From contig CATYYP010000080.1 of the NCBI GenBank assembly GCA_958415245.1, positions 1-7,827 on the forward strand: a stretch of DNA of 7,827 nt. The letters run 5' to 3'. This document shows, piece by piece, positions 1-6,333 of the stretch (positions are counted from its first letter, which is position 1; each line of letters opens with the position of its first letter). The position numbers and the translations under genes were made by a program. This DNA comes from Schaalia odontolytica (GTDB taxonomy: Bacteria > Actinomycetota > Actinomycetes > Actinomycetales > Actinomycetaceae). A model generated the notes under the pieces. The model worked only from the letters and a program-made list of their open reading frames with translations. It was not told the origin of the DNA and ran no database searches.

Positions 1-31
1 GGGTGGCGCCACTCGCTTATGTGAAGGAGAC

Positions 32-1021
32 TCAGAAGCCCAGGTCGCGGGCAACCTGACGCAGGCGCTGGGCCGATGCGGTCAGGCCGTCGCGCTCGTT
101 CAGCGTGAGCGGCGGGTTAAGGACTCGTCCGGCGCCGTCGCGGCCCACGATGGTCGGGGCAGCCATGACGACGTCCGAGATGCCTTCCCAGTCCTCAAGC
201 AGGGTCGAGATGGTCAGGACTCGCTGCTCGTCACGCAGGACAGCACCCGCGATGTTCGCGGCGGACAGGCCGATCGCGTAGTTCGTCGCGCCCTTGCCCT
301 CGATGATCTTGTAGGCACTCTGGACGACCTCCTGCGCGATCGAGTTGCGCAGCGCGGAGTCGAAGACGCCACCGGACAGGGTCGGGCCCCACTGCGACAG
401 CGGGACGTTGCCGATCTCGGCGCTAGACCACAGGGCGACCTCGGAGTCGCCGTGCTCACCCGCCACGTACGCGTGGATGTTCTGGGTGGCCACACCGGTC
501 TCGCGCGAGACCAGGTAGCGCAGACGGGAAGTGTCGAGCACAGTGCCCGAACCGAAGACCTGGTTGCGGGGCAGGCCCGTGAGCTTCAGCGCCACGTAGG
601 TGACGACGTCGACGGGGTTCGTGACGAACATGAAGCGGGCATCCGGAGCCACATTCTGCAGGTTCGGGACGATCTTCTTCATCAGGTTCACGGTCGAACC
701 GGCCAGCTCCAGGCGGGACTGCCCGGGCTGCTGCTTCGCGCCAGCCGTCACGATGATCAGGTCGGCTCCACGAACGATCTCAACGTCGTCCGAGCCTTCG
801 ATCGAGCCGGCAGGGGTGAACTGGATGCCGTGGGCCATGTCGAGGGCCTCGGCCTCCACCTTGGCCTTGTTGATGTCCTGAAGGACGATCGAACGGGCGT
901 CGCCGCGCATCGCGCAGGCGTACGCGACGGCCGTACCGACGGCACCGGCACCGATGATGGCGATCTTGGAGGGACGTCCGGAGGACTTTGACGGGTACAG
1001 GGTCTGGGCTTTATTTTCCAC
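32..1021 (-). CDS. ldh: L-lactate dehydrogenase (NAD-dependent)
   Basis: The 329-residue product matches the L-lactate dehydrogenase family in length and motifs. The enzyme reduces pyruvate to L-lactate with NADH in the cytoplasm and closes the redox balance of fermentation. Visible are the Rossmann loop GAGAVG (24-29), the acidic residue after strand 2 (D49), the substrate-specificity loop with Q97 and R103 (Gln here marks lactate rather than malate dehydrogenase), NPVD (135-138), the D163/R166 pair that binds and polarises substrate, and the catalytic histidine H190 in GEHGDSE. The start is a GTG preceded by AGGAG with a 6-nt spacer, and the sequence has the usual short N-terminal lead before the Rossmann strand. 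Bacterial Ldh of this type is often activated by fructose-1,6-bisphosphate; I cannot show that here. It lies 102 nt downstream of the helicase gene, far enough to have its own promoter. Confidence 0.96.
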   Translation of the reverse strand: MENKAQTLYPSKSSGRPSKIAIIGAGAVGTAVAYACAMRGDARSIVLQDINKAKVEAEALDMAHGIQFTPAGSIEGSDDVEIVRGADLIIVTAGAKQQPGQSRLELAGSTVNLMKKIVPNLQNVAPDARFMFVTNPVDVVTYVALKLTGLPRNQVFGSGTVLDTSRLRYLVSRETGVATQNIHAYVAGEHGDSEVALWSSAEIGNVPLSQWGPTLSGGVFDSALRNSIAQEVVQSAYKIIEGKGATNYAIGLSAANIAGAVLRDEQRVLTISTLLEDWEGISDVVMAAPTIVGRDGAGRVLNPPLTLNERDGLTASAQRLRQVARDLGF

Positions 1022-1123
1022 GAGTGTCTCCTACGGTCTGCGGGCACCCCCATTGTCTCAGATAGGGGCCTGTCCGCGCCCGTTATCTGCACGACGTTTT
1101 ACGTGCCAGCGGGGCACTCGTCC
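1022..1123 (-). promoter_or_regulatory. Helicase-ldh intergenic region with overlapping hairpins
   Basis: This 102-nt gap lies between the helicase stop and the ldh start. Read on the minus strand, the first part can form GTGCC/GGCAC (1113-1117 with 1103-1107, 5-nt loop), or alternatively GCACG/CGTGC (1102-1106 with 1089-1093, 8-nt loop). The two share bases and exclude each other. Neither is followed by a T tract, so neither is a textbook terminator. Further on there is a 6-bp inverted repeat, CAGATA/TATCTG, with a 19-nt spacer (1084-1089 and 1059-1064). I see no convincing -35/-10 pair; GACAAT around 1051-1056 is the best -10 candidate but lacks a partner. A promoter for ldh is expected here but not proven. 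Confidence 0.35.
1028..1032 (-). promoter_or_regulatory. Ribosome binding site of ldh
   Basis: AGGAG on the minus strand, 6 nt before the GTG codon at 1021-1019. It decides for this GTG as the start; no ATG near the N-terminus offers a better choice. Confidence 0.8.
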
Positions 1124-3064
1124 CTACTGGTCAGAACCCTTCGCGAGGCGTCGCAGGGCACCGCGAACAACCTCCGGATCCGTCGTCGGCCACATGGCGG
1201 GCAGGGAACGCATGATGAAGCCGCCGTAGCGCTTGGTCACCACACGCGGATCGAGGATCGCCACGACTCCCCGGTCGTCGGTCGAGCGCAGGAGGCGCCC
1301 CACACCCTGGGCCATCATGAGCGCCGCGTGCGTGAGGGATACCGACACGAAGCCGTTCCCTCCCCTGCGCTCGACATCCATCGAGCGGGCGCGCGAGACG
1401 GGATCATCCGGGCGTGGGAACGGGATCTTGTCGATGACGACGAGGCGGCAGGCATCCCCCGCGACGTCGACGCCCTGCCACAGGGACATGGTGCCCACCA
1501 GGCACGAGTCGCGCTCCTCCCGGAACCGCTGGATCAGCTGCGCCAGGGTCTCTTCGCCCTGCAGGTAGACGGTCAGGTCCGTGCGCTCGCGCAGGGCCTG
1601 TGCTCCCGCCATCGCCCCGCGTCGCGACGCGAACAGAGCGAGCATTCCACCGCCCGAGGCCTGCGCCAGCTCCACGAGCTCGTCAAGCAGCTCATCGGAG
1701 GGGCCATCTCGTCCCGGCAGCGGCAGGTGGGTCGCCACGTAGCGGATGCCCTGACGACCGTGGTCAAAGGGAGATCCAACGTCAATGCCGTGCCAGGGTA
1801 CGCCAGAGACCGCCATGCCGGCCTGGGCGGCCATGAAGTCGAAGTTTCCGCCGAGCGCGAGGGTCGCCGAGGTGAGGATCGCGGGTCGTTCGCCGATACC
1901 GGTGCCACCAATCGCAGCCGACACGTCCAGAGGCCCGACGGTCAAGCGCGCGTTGTCCGATTCGTCCTTCGTGATGTAGGCGATCGACTGGTCGGGATCG
2001 CGCCCCCACGCATCGAGAGCGCCGATCAGCTCGTCGATAGCGGCGCGGGCCAGGAGCTTGGCGGCGGGTTCTCCCTGAGCCTCGGAGACCTCATGGCTGG
2101 CACGACGGGCCGCGCCGTCCAGCACGACCATCGCGTCGACGAGGGCGCTCGGACGATACTCGAGCAGCCCCGCCTCCAGGGGAGCCATGGCCGCGCCCAG
2201 CCCGGCCCCGGCCTCGTCCAGGTCGGTGGAATCAATCGAGAGATTCGAGCGCAGGGAGCGGGCCACACGGCTCACGCGGGCGACCGTCAGGTCGGCCGCA
2301 GCCTGGGAGCGCACGCGGTCGGCCAGCTCGTGGGCTTCGTCGATGACGACGGCGTCGTACTCACCGAAGAGTTCACCCTCGCCGCACGCGTTAATGCCGA
2401 AGAGGGAGTGGTTCGTGACGACGACGTCCGCGTCCGCGGCCTCCAGGCGTGCCGCCTGCGCGAAGCACTCGTCGATGAGCGGGCAGTGCTTGCCCAGGCA
2501 CTCGGGTTTGGCGACCGATGCGTGGTGCCAGGCGCGATCCGAGACGCCCGGAACCAGGTCGTCGCGGTCCCCCGTCGTGGTCTCGCTAATCCACTCGCGG
2601 ATGCGCAGGATCTCCTTGCCAAGCTCGCCCGTCGGGCCGACGCTCACGTCCTGATCCTCAAACAGCGTGCCCTCGGTGGGGTACCCGCCGTCCAGCTTGT
2701 GCAGGCACGCGTAGTTCGACCAGCCCTTGAGCACCGCAACCTTCAGACGCGCGCCCGTCGCCGAGGAGACCGCGTCGACGACCACCGGAGCGTCCTTGAC
2801 GAGGATCTGGCGCTGCAGCGCGAGCGTCGCGGTGGAGACCACCCCGCGCACGCCGTTCGTCGCGCAGTGCGTCAGCAGCGGCACAAGGTAGCCCACGGAC
2901 TTGCCCGTGCCCGTGCCCGCCTGCACGAGAAGATGCTGGCGGTCCTCCAGGGCAGCGGCGCCTTCGGCGACCATCGAGGCCTGCCCCTCGCGCGGGGACC
3001 CGCCCATCTGGGCGACAACCGCGTCGAGGACGCGACCCGAGGCCTCGACCAGGTCCGTGCTCAC
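1124..3064 (-). CDS. dinG: DinG/XPD-family ATP-dependent DNA helicase with iron-sulfur cluster motif
   Basis: A superfamily 2 helicase of 646 residues, the usual size for DinG-like proteins. Visible in order: a Q-motif-like segment near Q28, Walker A AGTGTGKS (49-56), motif Ia VSTATLALQRQ (76-86), four cysteines placed to hold a 4Fe-4S cluster (C120, C189, C194, C200), the DEAH box (242-245), TSATLAL (398-404), motif V around LWQGVDV (528-534), and motif VI QGVGRLLRS (586-594) with its arginine fingers. Members unwind DNA 5' to 3', including forks, D-loops and R-loops, and act in repair and replication-transcription conflicts. The start is a GTG whose last bases form the hflX stop (GTGA), so translation is probably coupled to hflX; there is no well-spaced Shine-Dalgarno of its own. 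It could equally be called YoaA-like; in actinobacteria the exact DinG/YoaA assignment is not settled by motifs alone. Confidence 0.93.
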   Translation of the reverse strand: MSTDLVEASGRVLDAVVAQMGGSPREGQASMVAEGAAALEDRQHLLVQAGTGTGKSVGYLVPLLTHCATNGVRGVVSTATLALQRQILVKDAPVVVDAVSSATGARLKVAVLKGWSNYACLHKLDGGYPTEGTLFEDQDVSVGPTGELGKEILRIREWISETTTGDRDDLVPGVSDRAWHHASVAKPECLGKHCPLIDECFAQAARLEAADADVVVTNHSLFGINACGEGELFGEYDAVVIDEAHELADRVRSQAAADLTVARVSRVARSLRSNLSIDSTDLDEAGAGLGAAMAPLEAGLLEYRPSALVDAMVVLDGAARRASHEVSEAQGEPAAKLLARAAIDELIGALDAWGRDPDQSIAYITKDESDNARLTVGPLDVSAAIGGTGIGERPAILTSATLALGGNFDFMAAQAGMAVSGVPWHGIDVGSPFDHGRQGIRYVATHLPLPGRDGPSDELLDELVELAQASGGGMLALFASRRGAMAGAQALRERTDLTVYLQGEETLAQLIQRFREERDSCLVGTMSLWQGVDVAGDACRLVVIDKIPFPRPDDPVSRARSMDVERRGGNGFVSVSLTHAALMMAQGVGRLLRSTDDRGVVAILDPRVVTKRYGGFIMRSLPAMWPTTDPEVVRGALRRLAKGSDQ

Positions 3065-4593
3065 GCTCCGCTCACCGCCGCATCACCCACGGTGCCGCCC
3101 ACCGCTTCGCGGGCGATGACGGCGGCCAGGGCCTCGTCGACACGCGCGACGATACGCGTGCCCGCCTCCACGTACTCCTCGCGCTCGACGTCGCCCTCCT
3201 CGTGGATGCGGTGCACGAGGGAGCCAGCCGAGTACGGCAGGATTGCATCGACGGCCACGCGAGGCCGGGGCAGCATGTCTTCGAGGGCCGCGCGCAGCGC
3301 CTCCACGCCCCAGCCCGTGTGTGCGCTCAGCGGAACAGCGTTCGGGAATACGGTGCGCAGCAGGGCGATCTGCTCGGGCGAGGCCAGGTCGGCCTTGTTC
3401 AGCGCGATCAGCTCCGGGATCTCCGAGGCGCCCTCGATCGTATCGATGACCGAGCGCACGGCCTGCACCTGGGAGACCGGGTCGGGGTGGGCGGCGTCCA
3501 CGACGTGCAAGATGATGTCGGCCTGGCCGACCTCCTCCAGAGTCGAGCGGAAGGCCTCAACCAGCTGGGTGGGCAGATTGCGCACGAAGCCGACCGTGTC
3601 GGTGAGGGTGTACTCGCGACCGTCCGCGGCACGCGCACGGCGCACCGTCGGATCCAGCGTCGCAAAAAGCGCGTCCTGGACCAGGACGCCCGCGTCCGTC
3701 AGGCGGTTGAGCAGCGTGGACTTGCCCGCGTTCGTGTACCCGGCGATGGCAACCGACGGCACTGCCCCGCGGCGGCGCGAATTGCGCTGGGTGCGGCGGG
3801 CGGGTTCCATGCGCGCGATGTCGGCACGCAGCTTCGCCATGCGCGTGCGGATGCGGCGACGATCCAGCTCGATCTTGGTCTCACCGGGGCCGCGCGAACC
3901 GATACCCGCGCCGCCCGCGACGCGGCCGCCGGCCTGACGGGACATGGACTCGCCCCAGCCGCGCAGACGCGGCAGCAGGTACTCGAGCTGCGCGAGCTCG
4001 ACCTGTGCCTTGCCCTCACGGGACTTGGCATGCTGGGCGAAAATGTCGAGGATGAGGGCCGTACGGTCGACGACCTTCGCGTCCACAACGTCCTCCAGCC
4101 CACGACGCTGGGAGGGGGCCAGCTCCTCGTCGACGATGACGGTGTCGGCCTCGACGCTGCGCACGATGTCGGCCAGTTCACGGGCCTTGCCCGACCCCAG
4201 GTAGGTCGCCGGATCGGGCTTCATGCGGCGCTGGATGATGCCATCCAGGACGCGCGAACCGGCAGTCTCCGCGAGCGCAGCCAGCTCACGCAGCGAGTTC
4301 TCTGCCTCTTCCTCACTCTGCGTGGTGCGCAGGCCCACGAGCACGACCTTTTCGAGTCGCACCTGGCGGTATTCGACCTCCGAGATATCCTCACGGTCGG
4401 AAGCGCCCGTGTCGACGCGGCGCGTGCCCGCGCGGGCCTCGCGCTCGAGGGCACCGGCGTCCTGGGAGGTGTCCTGACCCGTCGTCGATGCGAGCGCCGT
4501 TCCCGAGCGCGCGAGGATACGCGCGACAACGTCGTTGACGCGCTGGTCGCGCTCCTCTTTCGAAGAGTCCGCACCTGTGTGGGTCGTGTCCAT
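3061..4593 (-). CDS. hflX: GTPase HflX (ribosome-splitting factor)
   Basis: A 510-residue HflX GTPase. HflX binds the 50S subunit, splits stalled or hibernating 70S ribosomes and hydrolyses GTP. After a charged, probably disordered N-terminal extension of about 75 residues comes the HflX N-domain (about 80-250), with YLGSGKA (131-137) and the signature RGPGETKIELDRRR (234-247). The G domain follows: G1 GYTNAGKST (285-293), G3 DTVGF (332-336), G4 NKAD (399-402) and G5 SA (423-424), with a C-terminal domain to 510. The length exceeds the 426 residues of E. coli HflX mainly through the N-terminal extension, as is common in actinobacteria. The frame stays open upstream to about 5022, but that part lies antisense to the methyltransferase gene. 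ATG 4593, preceded by AAAAGGA with a 5-nt spacer, is the credible start. The stop overlaps the helicase start by 4 nt. Confidence 0.96.
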   Translation of the reverse strand: MDTTHTGADSSKEERDQRVNDVVARILARSGTALASTTGQDTSQDAGALEREARAGTRRVDTGASDREDISEVEYRQVRLEKVVLVGLRTTQSEEEAENSLRELAALAETAGSRVLDGIIQRRMKPDPATYLGSGKARELADIVRSVEADTVIVDEELAPSQRRGLEDVVDAKVVDRTALILDIFAQHAKSREGKAQVELAQLEYLLPRLRGWGESMSRQAGGRVAGGAGIGSRGPGETKIELDRRRIRTRMAKLRADIARMEPARRTQRNSRRRGAVPSVAIAGYTNAGKSTLLNRLTDAGVLVQDALFATLDPTVRRARAADGREYTLTDTVGFVRNLPTQLVEAFRSTLEEVGQADIILHVVDAAHPDPVSQVQAVRSVIDTIEGASEIPELIALNKADLASPEQIALLRTVFPNAVPLSAHTGWGVEALRAALEDMLPRPRVAVDAILPYSAGSLVHRIHEEGDVEREEYVEAGTRIVARVDEALAAVIAREAVGGTVGDAAVSGA

Positions 4594-4678
4594 AACCGTC
4601 CTTTTCGTGGGGGCTTCTAGTGTCGCACGCGCCGCCCCCATCTGCGCCTGCGCGCGCGGGCGCGATAGGCTTTCTTCC
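4594..4678. promoter_or_regulatory. Divergent promoter region between hflX and the methyltransferase gene
   Basis: This 85-nt region separates two divergent starts. On the plus strand TAGGCT at 4666-4671 is a good -10 (TAnnnT), exactly 7 nt before the GTG start of the methyltransferase, which implies a leaderless transcript. Its spacer and -35 zone is an almost pure alternating C/G tract (about 4649-4664), and no -35 consensus is visible. On the minus strand GACACT (complement of 4620-4625) is a weak -10 candidate that would give hflX a short 5' leader carrying its Shine-Dalgarno. Confidence 0.55.
4599..4605 (-). promoter_or_regulatory. Ribosome binding site of hflX
   Basis: AAAAGGA on the minus strand, 5 nt before ATG 4593-4591. 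It fixes the hflX start and excludes the upstream extension of the open frame. Confidence 0.75.
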
Positions 4679-5293
4679 GTGGACGAACAGTATTTCACCG
4701 ACTCTTCCCCTGCGAGCGCGGAGGAGACCCGCACGATCGAGGTGAGCGCGCGCGGCTTCGACCTGTCAATGCGCGTGTCGTCGCGCGTGTTCTCAGGTTC
4801 TAAGCTCGATCTGGGCACACGCCAGCTCCTGGAGATCGCCCCGGACCTGCCCGAGGACGGGACCTTCCTGGACCTTGGCTGCGGGTGGGGTCCGATCGCG
4901 ACAATCATGTCGTTGGAGTCCCCGAAGGCTGCCGTGTGGGCGGTGGACGTGAACTCTCGCGCGGTGGATCTGACGCAGCGCAACGCCCAGTTCAACGGGG
5001 CGAAGGGCGTGCGCGCACTCAAGGCGGAGGAGGCGCTGGCCTCGTCTCAGGAGTCGGATACCCGATTCGACGTCATCTGGTCGAACCCGCCCGTGCGCAT
5101 CGGCAAGGACGCGATGCACGAGATGCTGCTGGCATGGCTGGGCAGGCTCGCCCCCACCGGCGTCGCCTATCTCGTCGTCCAGCGCAACCTGGGCGCGGAT
5201 TCACTGATCACGTGGCTGAACGGCCAGGGCTTCCAGGCCTCGAAGTACGCGTCCAAGAAGGGTTTCCGCATCATCGAGGTCCACCCCGCCTGA
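4679..5293 (+). CDS. RsmC-like class I SAM-dependent methyltransferase
   Basis: A 204-residue class I methyltransferase of the small-domain MTS/RsmC type. Motif I FLDLGCGWGPIA (63-74) binds SAM, the acidic residue D90 in VDVNSRA contacts the ribose, and motif IV is SNPPVRIGK (135-143). The NPP tetrad is typical of enzymes that methylate exocyclic amino groups of guanine in rRNA, such as RsmC (16S G1207). E. coli RsmC carries an additional N-terminal pseudo-domain; this protein is the single catalytic domain only, the common actinobacterial form, so the substrate is inferred rather than shown. The GTG start fits the leaderless -10 at 4666-4671; the frame is open further upstream to an ATG at 4535, but that lies inside hflX. 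The gene is transcribed against hflX and dapF on both sides. A glutamine methyltransferase role is less likely because the segment following NPP resembles RsmC-type proteins. Confidence 0.9.
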   Translation: MDEQYFTDSSPASAEETRTIEVSARGFDLSMRVSSRVFSGSKLDLGTRQLLEIAPDLPEDGTFLDLGCGWGPIATIMSLESPKAAVWAVDVNSRAVDLTQRNAQFNGAKGVRALKAEEALASSQESDTRFDVIWSNPPVRIGKDAMHEMLLAWLGRLAPTGVAYLVVQRNLGADSLITWLNGQGFQASKYASKKGFRIIEVHPA

Positions 5294-5308
5294 CGTCCTC
5301 CTCTTCCT

Positions 5309-5330
5309 CGACGAGGCCGGGGCCTCGTCG
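5309..5330. terminator. Strong palindromic hairpin, probable bidirectional terminator
   Basis: CGACGAGGCC (5309-5318) and GGCCTCGTCG (5321-5330) are perfect inverted copies with 2 nt between them; in practice this is an 8-bp stem with a 6-nt loop. It lies 15 nt after the methyltransferase stop and downstream of dapF on the other strand, where a terminator serving both convergent genes is expected. No T tract follows on either strand, as is often the case in high-GC actinobacteria. Confidence 0.7.
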
Positions 5331-5336
5331 TACTCT

Positions 5337-5360
5337 CCGGCCCCGTTCTCTGGGAGCCGG
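5337..5360 (-). terminator. Second hairpin next to the dapF stop
   Basis: CCGGC (5337-5341) pairs with GCCGG (5356-5360), and CCC (5342-5344) with GGG (5352-5354), leaving one bulged A and a 7-nt loop. It begins 2 nt beyond the dapF stop codon on the minus strand. It probably works together with the larger hairpin at 5309-5330 to end dapF transcription. Confidence 0.5.
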
Positions 5361-5362
5361 GC

Positions 5363-6283
5363 TCAGGGCAGGCGGATCTCGGCGACTCGGGTCGCGGGTC
5401 CGGTGAGGAACACCGAGGCGTCCGTGATGCGGGGACTCTCCCCCGACCAATCGATGACGCCGTCGAGGCCGACAATGACCGTTCCGCCCGGAATGTCGAC
5501 GACCCACTGGGTGGGCGCACCCGGCCCGCGACGCAGTGCCGTTGCGAGGGCCGCCGCACAGCATCCGGTGCCGCACGCCTGGGTCTCCCCCACGCCTCGT
5601 TCCAGCACGCGCATCGCGATGTGCCCACGCTCGACTCCGGGTTCAGTCAGATCGACGACCAGCTCGAGGTTCGTCCCCGCCTGGGGCGCCGGATCATAGG
5701 AGGGACGCTGGGCCTGGGGGATCTGGGAGACGTCAACGGTGGGCAGGAAAACCTCGCGCAGGGTCTCCTCGTCGGCAAGCTCGACGACGGTGTGCGGGTT
5801 GGGCATGTCCACCCAGATACCGCCAAGGACCGCGTCAATACCGGGAACTCGCACGTCGATCGTCTCGCGCGCCGGAGAGGCCGCCGGACCCATGTCGACA
5901 CGGTAGCTCGCCCCCTGCCCCTCGTCCTCGGATTCGGGGGTCACGCGCTTGATGCCGCCGCGCGTGGCCACGTCCAGCGTCTGCCCAACCGGCAGATCCA
6001 CGAGGCCCTCGCGGCGCAGGTGATCGACGAAGACGCGCACGCCGTTGCCGCACATCTCCGCCTTCGAGCCATCCGCGTTGCGGTAGTCCATGAACCACAG
6101 GCCGTCGCGTTCGACGGCACGGATGAAGCCATCCGCGCCGATTCCGAAAGCCGGCGAGCACAGCGTCGCGACCTCGACCTCGCTGGGGTCGTAGTCGTCG
6201 TATTGGTCCGTGGCGACGACGAAGGAATTACCGGCACCGTGGGCCTTGACGACGCGGGCGTGGGCGGGCAGCTGCGTGTTCAT
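5363..6283 (-). CDS. dapF: Diaminopimelate epimerase
   Basis: Interconverts LL- and meso-diaminopimelate without a cofactor, the penultimate step of lysine synthesis and a source of meso-DAP. The 306-residue product has the two-fold DapF layout with both catalytic cysteines: C78 in AEMCGNGVR and C237 in ETQACGTGCC. Also visible are GIGADG (47-52), NADGSKAE (69-76) and NPH (162-164). It is about 30 residues longer than E. coli DapF, mostly through a linker around 115-125 and a loop around 180-205. One oddity: the usual GNDF of the N-terminal substrate loop reads GNSF (residues 18-21). The start is a double ATG (6286 and 6283); GGAG with a 5-nt spacer favours 6283, while a TACGGT hexamer 6 nt before 6286 would fit a leaderless start one codon earlier. 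The open frame continues to 6337, but nothing supports that start. The gene follows miaA by 47-50 nt on the same strand. Confidence 0.95.
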   Translation of the reverse strand: MNTQLPAHARVVKAHGAGNSFVVATDQYDDYDPSEVEVATLCSPAFGIGADGFIRAVERDGLWFMDYRNADGSKAEMCGNGVRVFVDHLRREGLVDLPVGQTLDVATRGGIKRVTPESEDEGQGASYRVDMGPAASPARETIDVRVPGIDAVLGGIWVDMPNPHTVVELADEETLREVFLPTVDVSQIPQAQRPSYDPAPQAGTNLELVVDLTEPGVERGHIAMRVLERGVGETQACGTGCCAAALATALRRGPGAPTQWVVDIPGGTVIVGLDGVIDWSGESPRITDASVFLTGPATRVAEIRLP

Positions 6284-6288
6284 CATGG

Positions 6289-6298
6289 CTCCACCGTA
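6289..6298 (-). promoter_or_regulatory. dapF start signals: GGAG and a TACGGT -10-like hexamer
   Basis: On the minus strand TACGGT (complement of 6293-6298) is followed directly by GGAG (6289-6292), CC and ATGATG. GGAG lies 2 nt from the first ATG and 5 nt from the second, so Shine-Dalgarno use favours the second. TACGGT lies 6 nt from the first ATG, so a leaderless transcript would use the first. Both may operate: a read-through mRNA from miaA and an internal promoter. Confidence 0.4.
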
Positions 6299-6333
6299 GC
6301 CCCCGTCTCCCGGGCGTGCAGCCGCCGATCGTG

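Noticed and set aside
1..31. Short palindrome GTGGC/GCCAC (3-12) downstream of ldh
   Set aside because: It has no loop and no T tract, and it lies at the window edge, so it cannot be called a terminator from what is visible.
452..991. A 179-codon plus-strand frame opposite ldh
   Set aside because: It is fully inside ldh in antisense, with no ribosome site and no recognisable motif.
1103..3937. A 944-codon open frame on the plus strand opposite the helicase and hflX
   Set aside because: It lies antisense to two genes with intact family motifs. Its translation is rich in Arg, Ala, Gly and His with no recognisable domain and runs across a gene boundary. Long antisense frames are expected where third codon positions are nearly always G or C.
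4535..4678. Earlier ATG start for the methyltransferase
   Set aside because: ATG 4535 is inside hflX, and the added residues resemble no part of the family. The -10 hexamer at 4666-4671 would then lie within the gene.
4594..5022. Upstream extension of the hflX open frame (would add 143 residues)
   Set aside because: It is antisense to the methyltransferase and has no HflX similarity. ATG 4593 with AAAAGGA is the better start.
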